From: Cryptomeria japonica
Taxonomy: Eukaryota > Streptophyta > Pinopsida > Cupressales > Cupressaceae
Assembly: GCF_030272615.1 (NCBI RefSeq)
Contig: NC_081413.1
Span: forward strand, 20,524,501-20,588,500
Direction: 5' to 3'
DNA: 64,000 nt
How positions within the stretch are numbered: the stretch's first letter is position 1; each line of letters begins with the position of its first letter. Positions 58,316 to 64,000 of this stretch are shown here, piece after piece. A program made the translations under genes and the position numbers. Below the pieces are notes generated by a model, which saw only the letters and a program-made list of their open reading frames with translations, searched no databases and was not told the origin of the DNA.

Positions 58316-59640
58316 CCTAACTCAATAAGGATTTGGGCTTATTTTGGTTTACTATTAGGGTTGGGATTTGATCTTGTTCAAAATATTAGGCCTAATTGAA
58401 CAACGAATAGGGTTCAATTTGGTTTTCTATTGATTATAGAATTTAATTAGCTTAAGAGTTTGGATTCGATTTGTAGTTTATTGTATAATTTTGTTTAAGG
58501 TTAGGGTTCTATATGGTGCTAAGTGATATTTTTTTGTTAAATTTTAGAGAATGTACTTAATTTTAGTTTGTGAGATTGATATTAGGGTAGTTTGATCTTG
58601 AATTCTCTTGCATTATTTGTTAGCTTTTTGATGCATTAACTACATTAATGATCTCATCATACACATATTGACATTAAGATAATAATATAAATTCTAATTA
58701 AAATTAATGATCTCAAATATTTATTGTTCTTAAGATAATAAGCCTAATTCAATAAGGATTTGGGCTTATTTTGGTTTACTATTAGGGTTAGGATTTGATC
58801 TGGTTCAAAATAGTATGCCTATTTCAACAATGACTAGGGTTCAATTTGGTTTTCTATTGATTATAGAATTTAATTAGCTTAGGAGTTTGGATTTGATTTG
58901 TAGTTTATTGTATAATTTTGTTTGAAGTTAGGGTTATATATGATGGCAAGTGATATATTTTTGTTAAATTTTAGAGAATATACATATTTTTAGTTTGTGA
59001 GATTGATATTAGGGTAGTTTGATCTTGAATTCTCTTGCATTATTTTTTAGCTTTTAGATGCATTAACTACATTAATGATCTCGTCGTACACATATTGACA
59101 TTAAGATAATAATATAAATTTCTCGTCATACACATATTGACATTAAGATAATAATATAAATTTTAATTAATATTAAAGATCTCAAATATATATTGTTCTT
59201 AAGATAATAAGCCTAATTCAATAAGGATTTGGGCTTATTTTTGTTTACTATTAGGGTTAGGATTTGATCTAGTTCAAAATAGTATGCCTATTTCAACAAT
59301 AACTAGGGTTCAATTTGGTTTTCTATTGATTATAGAATTTAATTAGCTTAGGAGTTTGGATTTGATTTGTAGTTTATTGTATAATTTTGTTTGAAGTTAG
59401 GGTTATATATGATGGCAAGTGATATGTTTTTGTTAAATTTTAGAGAATGTACATATTTTTAGTTTGTGAGATTGATATTAGGGTAGTTTGATCTTGATTT
59501 CTCTTACATTAGTTGTTAGTTTTTTGATGCATTAACTATATTAATGATCTCATCGAACACATATCGACATTAATATATATATCTAAATTGTCACTAATAT
59601 TAGTGATCTCAAATGCATATTTTTCGAAGACTTGACAAAA
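58316..59640 (+). repeat. Minisatellite, three ~430-bp units
   Basis: Units start near 58316, 58747 and 59217 with TCAATAAGGATTTGGGCTTA and share the order TTGATCT.GTTCAAAAT, TTTAATTAGCTTAG, TTTGAGATTGATATTAGGG-like blocks. The second unit is longer because of a 42-bp internal tandem duplication near 59080 and 59122. No ORF is seen. Confidence 0.88.
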
Positions 59641-59666
59641 ATGAATTTTATTTTTATTTTTTTTGT

Positions 59667-59888
59667 TTAAATTGAGGGTTCAATGTGGTTTACTATCGGA
59701 TTCGATTTGTAATGAATTAAGATATATATCTAAGCTGTAATTAATATTAATGATCTCAAATGCATATTGTTCTTAAGATAATAACATGAATTGTAAGACT
59801 TTACAAAAATTAATTTTAATTTAATTTGTTTTTGTTTTAATCGAGGGTTCAATGCAGTTTAGTGTCAGATTCGATTTGTAATTAATTA

Positions 59889-59953
<65 letters not shown>

Positions 59954-60110
59954 AATTAATATTAATGGTCTCAAATGCATATTATTCTTTAGACAATAAC
60001 ATAAATCAAAAATTTGATAATATTAATTTCAATTTAATTTGTTTTTGTTTAAATTGGGGGTTCAATGTGCTTTAGTGTCAGATTCGATTTGTATTTTTGT
60101 TTATCATTTT
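59667..60110 (+). repeat. Second minisatellite, ~170-210-bp units
   Basis: Three copies of a block with GAGGGTTCAATG, then ATTCGATTTGTA and TAATTAATATTAATG, begin near 59667, 59833 and 60043. The spacing differs because an AT run expanded in the middle copy. Confidence 0.75.
59890..59951. repeat. AT microsatellite
   Basis: About 31 AT dinucleotides inside the second minisatellite; the matching site of the preceding unit has only four. Confidence 0.95.
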
Positions 60111-60410
60111 GAGTTGTGTTTACGAAATCTTCAGTGTTATTAAATTATAACCATTATTGTACTACTAGCTCAATATGCAATGTGGTATAGTTGTTTGGCT
60201 TATAATTAATATAAGTGAAGCAACTATTTTAAAACTGTTTAAAAAAAATAACAAACATTCATGAGAAATTGTAAAAAAATCTTTGAAATTTAGTTTTCAA
60301 CTATTTCATATATATTTTTTGCACATGGATATGAAAACTATAATTAAACCGACACATTATTGAAAATGATATATTTCACTATTAATATTATTGTCATTTC
60401 AACTTACGTA

Positions 60411-62178
60411 AATGAGGAATAATATATGTCATAAGTTATGTTAATTTTAAAACAATAAATACAATTTAAGTTAACGATAAGAGTTGCCACCATTACCTCA
60501 ATAGGCCATGTGGTATAATTTTAATTTTGTCTTAGAGATATCAATTCTACTTACATAGATGAGAAATATTATATGTCATAAATTATGTTAATTTTTAAAC
60601 AATCAATACAATTTAAGTTAAGGATTAGAGTTGGCACCATTACCTCAACATGCGATGTGGTATAGTTTGATTTTTTCTTAGAGTTAGAGTGTTTTTACTT
60701 TTCTAAGGATAATAATTTAATAGTATTTTTTATCAGCATGGTTTTGATTATGTATAACATTTGAAGTGGAAGTCTAATACATTGACACACTTCCAGTTTA
60801 ATATTTTATCTATTAAAAAGGGTTATTTCTCTTATATTTTAATATAAGTCAAATGACCATTTTAAAACTTCTTAGAATAGGTGTCAAATATTTGTGAGAA
60901 ATTGTAAGAAGATGTTTGAAATTTAGTTGTAAATTACTTCATATATTCAAACCGACACATTATTGAAAATGATATATATCACAATTAATATTGTTGTCCT
61001 TTTCAACTTACATAAATGAGGAAACTTATATGTCAATTTTAAAATAATCAATACAATTTAAGTTAAGTAGTATTATTTAACATTTCATAAAACAAAATAT
61101 GCAATTAAAATTATAGAAGGTCCTTTACAATATAATTTTAATTTTAAATGAAACTAATCACAACCTTTGTTAAATTATTCATTGCTTGTAGCACTTTATT
61201 CTACATTGAGTCACTATCATTTCTAGGTTGAATGACACTTCTTGGAATCAAATCTTGCTGTGTAGGATTGATGATGTAAAATCAATATAGGTGCTCAAAG
61301 GTACGTCGATGTAGATACTAGGTGCTCGCGTCTTCATTTTTTTTCCATATAGAATTCATGGATAGTTTGTGTCCACATTGGAATTTTTTCTCTGACAATC
61401 TTAGGAATGTGTTCATAAAATGGAATAGTCAAGTAAACTCCTTGTGGCCCCCATCTATCTATTATTTGATGGTTTCATGTAGTGTTTGACTGAGATGCAA
61501 ATTGTAGATACAATAACTGTCCATGGTAGTGGAGATTCAGTATTCCAATAGTACTCATCTGTGGTCCCCTAAGAATTTTTTCTAACTAGAGTTGCCTATT
61601 TTGTTCTGTTATAGTTTGGTAATCAATTTCAAGCCTCATTGGGGGTGACTGAAACCAAACTTCTCCTAGAACAAATTGTACTTCTATTTGATCATAGTGT
61701 TCACAAAATACCAATTTAGTGACATAAGGGTGTATATAGAAATGATTGAAATTTCTAAGAGCTGGTGGTCGACAAGTGATTAACCCTATCTCTTGTAGTG
61801 ATCTTTTGGAAGATAAATAGGTAGTTCTTTCTTCATTATGGATTCTTAGAAGATCAGTATGTTCAAACCTATGATCAACTATAATTGTCTCATGTCTCAA
61901 CATATTGCTTTTGTTCAATTTTGCGGACATGACATCAAGACCAATGATTAAAGAAAATTTGGATGCTAATAATTTTATGATATTCTTTTGTAAAAATTAT
62001 AGAAAAAGTATGACTATGATTATATATACAAACACTATTATAGTTTTGTTTAAAATAATATCCATAATTAAGACATTAACACAAAATTATTTTTAGCCAT
62101 AAACCTAAACATAATCGAATATTAAACCACATTTACCTTGAAATAATAGATGATAGTATCTTGAAATAATTAGCAGGG
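60411..62178. repeat. Repeat family A, right copy
   Basis: Matches 1-1768. The preceding 200 bases (60205-60410) also resemble the part of the repeat around 430-610, so the array of tandem units extends to the left here. The right end is cut by the copia fragment at 62179. Confidence 0.85.
61330..61930 (-). pseudogene. Unrecognised ORF of repeat A (right copy)
   Basis: Counterpart of 1520-924. It is open for 114 codons (61930-61586) and then stops at ITEQNRQL where the left copy continues. About one residue in six differs from the left copy, with changes spread evenly, which does not suggest selection. No recognised domain. Confidence 0.35.
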
Positions 62179-62189
62179 TCAAATGTGCT

Positions 62190-63060
62190 TTGCATGACGC
62201 ATTTTCTATGAATGACTTGAGTCTTTTGCACTACTTTCTTGGGATAGAGATTTCACAGTCACCTTTCGAGATTACACTATCGCAGCCCAAGTATGCTCTT
62301 GATCTACTTGCACGCTTTCATATGGTTGATTGTAAGCCTGTAACGACTCCCTTTCTTTTAGGAGTCAAGATTAAGGCTCAGTGTTCTTCTCCACCAGTTG
62401 ATACCACTTTGTATCGTCAGCTTGTGGGTAGTCTCATCTACTTGACTCATACATGCCCTGATATTTCATTTGTAGTTGGCATGGTTTCCCACTTCATGCA
62501 GGAACCACATGAGCTTCATTGGAAAGCCACAAAATGCATCTTTCATTACATCCAGGGTATACATCACTATGGGATTCACTATGTAGCAGGCACATGACTT
62601 TGCTTGGTTGGTTACACAGACTTCGATTGGGCTGGCGATCTTGATGATCGTAAGTCTACTTCAGGTTACTATTTTCACCTTGGTTCAGGACCAATTTGTT
62701 GGCAGAGCAAGAAGAAAAATGCTATTGCTCTCTCTTCAAGTGAGGCTGAGTATCGAGGTGCTCTTATTGTAGTGATTGAGACCATTTGGCTTCAGTAGAT
62801 TCTCATAGAGTTTGGGTTCACCACTCCACGACCGACAGTTCTCCATTGTGACAATCAGAGTGCTATTGCTATCTCGAAGAACCCGGTCTAGCACTAGTTG
62901 ACCAAACACATCGAGATCCATATGCACTATATCTGAGAGCTGATTCAGGAGCAGGTCATTGATTTACAGTATTGTCCTACAATAGAGTAGGTTGCTGACA
63001 TCTTTACCAAAGCTTTCACTGAGAGTAAGTTCTAGCAATTGTGAGCTCTCTTGGGGGTGC
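62190..63060 (+). pseudogene. copia RT end and RNase H, degenerate
   Basis: Reads MNDLSLLHYFLGIEISQ, SQPKYALDLLARFHM, LYRQLVGSLIYLTHTCPDIS, the RNase H core DFDWAGDLDDRKSTSGYYFH, WQSKKKNAIALSSSEAEYRG, HCDNQSAIAISKNPV, TKHIEIHMHYI and VADIFTKAF. Stops near 62596, 62797 and 62888 onward interrupt it; several are TAG where Gln is expected. Confidence 0.9.
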
Positions 63061-63345
63061 AGGATGTCTCATTAGATGGGGTTAGCAGATTTATCCTTCC
63101 TATCTTATGGGGGTGACTTTTTCCTCTTTGAGGTTTTGTCCTTCTTCTTTGAGATTCTTTTGTACTTTCATCTCTCTTTTGGGGGGCATTTTTTTCCCAC
63201 TAGGTTTTCTCCCTTTCTCCATTTGTGAGAGATTGCCTTGCATAGTTTTGCTTGCATTTGCATATTGTACATGGGTACCTATCATGGCCTAGTAGCCGGG
63301 ACCGATCTTGCATTGTTGACTTGAGTCTTCATTTCCCTAAGTTGC

Positions 63346-63358
63346 ACTTAAGGGGGGG
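63346..63358 (+). other. Polypurine tract of the copia fragment
   Basis: ACTTAAGGGGGGG precedes the LTR start TGTTGGTG. Confidence 0.8.
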
Positions 63359-63793
63359 TGTTGGTGTAAATAAATATTTATTATGGATATTATTATACTT
63401 AAGCTAACTTAGGATAATGCATCTCTTTGTAGTTTGTATTTGAGACACTTAGGGAAGTGTGCACATAGGGATAGAGCTTGTAGGAGAAATTCCACCTTTT
63501 GTGGTCTTATTTTGCTGTTACACTCCACATTCATTGGGTCATCCACCTCTTGTGGAATATTATATTCTTTCTCCTACCTACTCCTAGTATTTCTTACCTA
63601 CCCTTATTTCTCATTGAGCCACATGTAATAATTATGTGCTCGTACATCCATATGGTCTTGCCTATATAAGAAGACCTATATTCATTGTATTGGTGAATCC
63701 AGTTGATCATTTTGCATATTGATGAGAATACAGTTTGTTCTTGTCATTCTTTTGTCTCTATTTTATACTTTTCATTATGCCCTTAATCTCACA
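63359..63793 (+). repeat. 3' LTR of the copia fragment
   Basis: About 435 bases beginning TGTTGGTGTAAATAAATATT and ending AATCTCACA where family B sequence resumes. A clear TATA box, TATATAAG, lies at 63663-63670. No second copy is in the window, so the ends rest on the polypurine tract and on the family B alignment. Confidence 0.75.
63663..63670 (+). promoter_or_regulatory. TATA box of the copia fragment LTR
   Basis: TATATAAG in GCCTATATAAGAAGACC, placed about 300 bases into the LTR. Confidence 0.6.
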
Positions 63794-64000
63794 CTCTTAA
63801 TCATTTTTTGAAATGGAAAATTTTTTCATGAATAACATCATATCTAATTAAGGATTTCACCCCCACTTCTAAATCCTTGTAGGATTGCCACATCCGTCGT
63901 CCGGAGAGCTTTACTCCTTTGTTCGCAAAATAGTCAGCAACCATGTTTGCTTCCCTAAACACATGTGAGATTGTTACATTCTCAAAGTTGCTAATGAGGG
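63794..64000 (-). mobile_element. Repeat family B, copy 3, start
   Basis: From CTCTTAATCATTTTTTGAAA to the window end it matches 7325-7530 of copy 1 and 20928-21140 of copy 2. It covers the end of the RNase H domain (minus strand H-x-FREANMVADYFANKG type). The rest lies outside the window. Confidence 0.85.

Larger units (their letters stand above)
62179..63793 (+). mobile_element. 3' part of a copia element
   Basis: Contains the end of RT, RNase H, a polypurine tract and the 3' LTR of a copia element that is not the one at 11327. The 5' half and 5' LTR are missing. Left of it is repeat A, right of it family B, so a deletion or recombination has joined repeat A to the middle of a copia element that was inserted in family B. 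Confidence 0.85.

Noticed and set aside
58360-59290. TTAGGGTTAGG and similar words resembling plant telomere repeat
   Set aside because: Only single words inside a minisatellite unit; no tandem telomere array.

Overview
This window looks like the repeat-filled intergenic DNA of a large plant nuclear genome. It is AT-rich. It holds Ty1/copia, Ty3 (Athila/Tat type) and plant L1-like LINE sequences in nested layers, most of them broken by stops and frameshifts. I found no convincing intact host gene and no rRNA or tRNA gene. The age of the elements and the low gene density would fit a gymnosperm, but that is inference and not proven by the sequence.

Layout. 1-3468: an AT-rich repeat (family A) with a minus-strand ORF of unknown function, then two more unrecognised minus-strand ORFs. 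3784-8015: family B, a minus-strand element fragment with a LINE-like RNase H followed by an ORF of retrotransposon accessory type; it carries a small 14-bp-TSD insertion. 8016-11326: unassigned DNA with a 205-bp direct repeat. 11327-16958: full-length Ty1/copia element (703-bp LTRs, TSD GGTTG). 17672-21507: second family B copy. About 21680-28490: degenerate minus-strand LINE with a duplicated RNase H. About 29150-40775: a copia RT remnant split by a full-length 11.2-kb Ty3 element (1286-bp LTRs, TSD AAGCA). 41815-49670: an LTR retrotransposon with gag and a protease-like region but no RT, RNase H or integrase (TR-GAG type). 50843-51912: a related solo LTR (TSD GTTTT) at the edge of a decayed minus-strand Ty3 element (51918-55120). 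55128-55223: a long CT microsatellite. About 56035-57390: GC-richer LINE 3' fragment. 57531-60110: repeat C, a hairpin and two minisatellites. 60411-62178: second family A copy. 62179-63793: 3' part of another copia element. 63794-64000: third family B copy.

How the parts relate. Rough counts by eye of LTR-LTR differences give about 6-7% for the copia element, about 5% for the TR-GAG element and about 4% for the big Ty3 element, so the Ty3 insertion is probably the youngest of the three. Most recognisable stop codons sit where CAG, CAA or CGA would be expected, which fits deamination of methylated cytosine in silenced copies. The most notable items are the 1140-codon gag/protease-only ORF kept in one frame, the 820-codon extra ORF between pol and the 3' LTR of the Ty3 element, and the LINE with two RNase H segments joined at an AT microsatellite.
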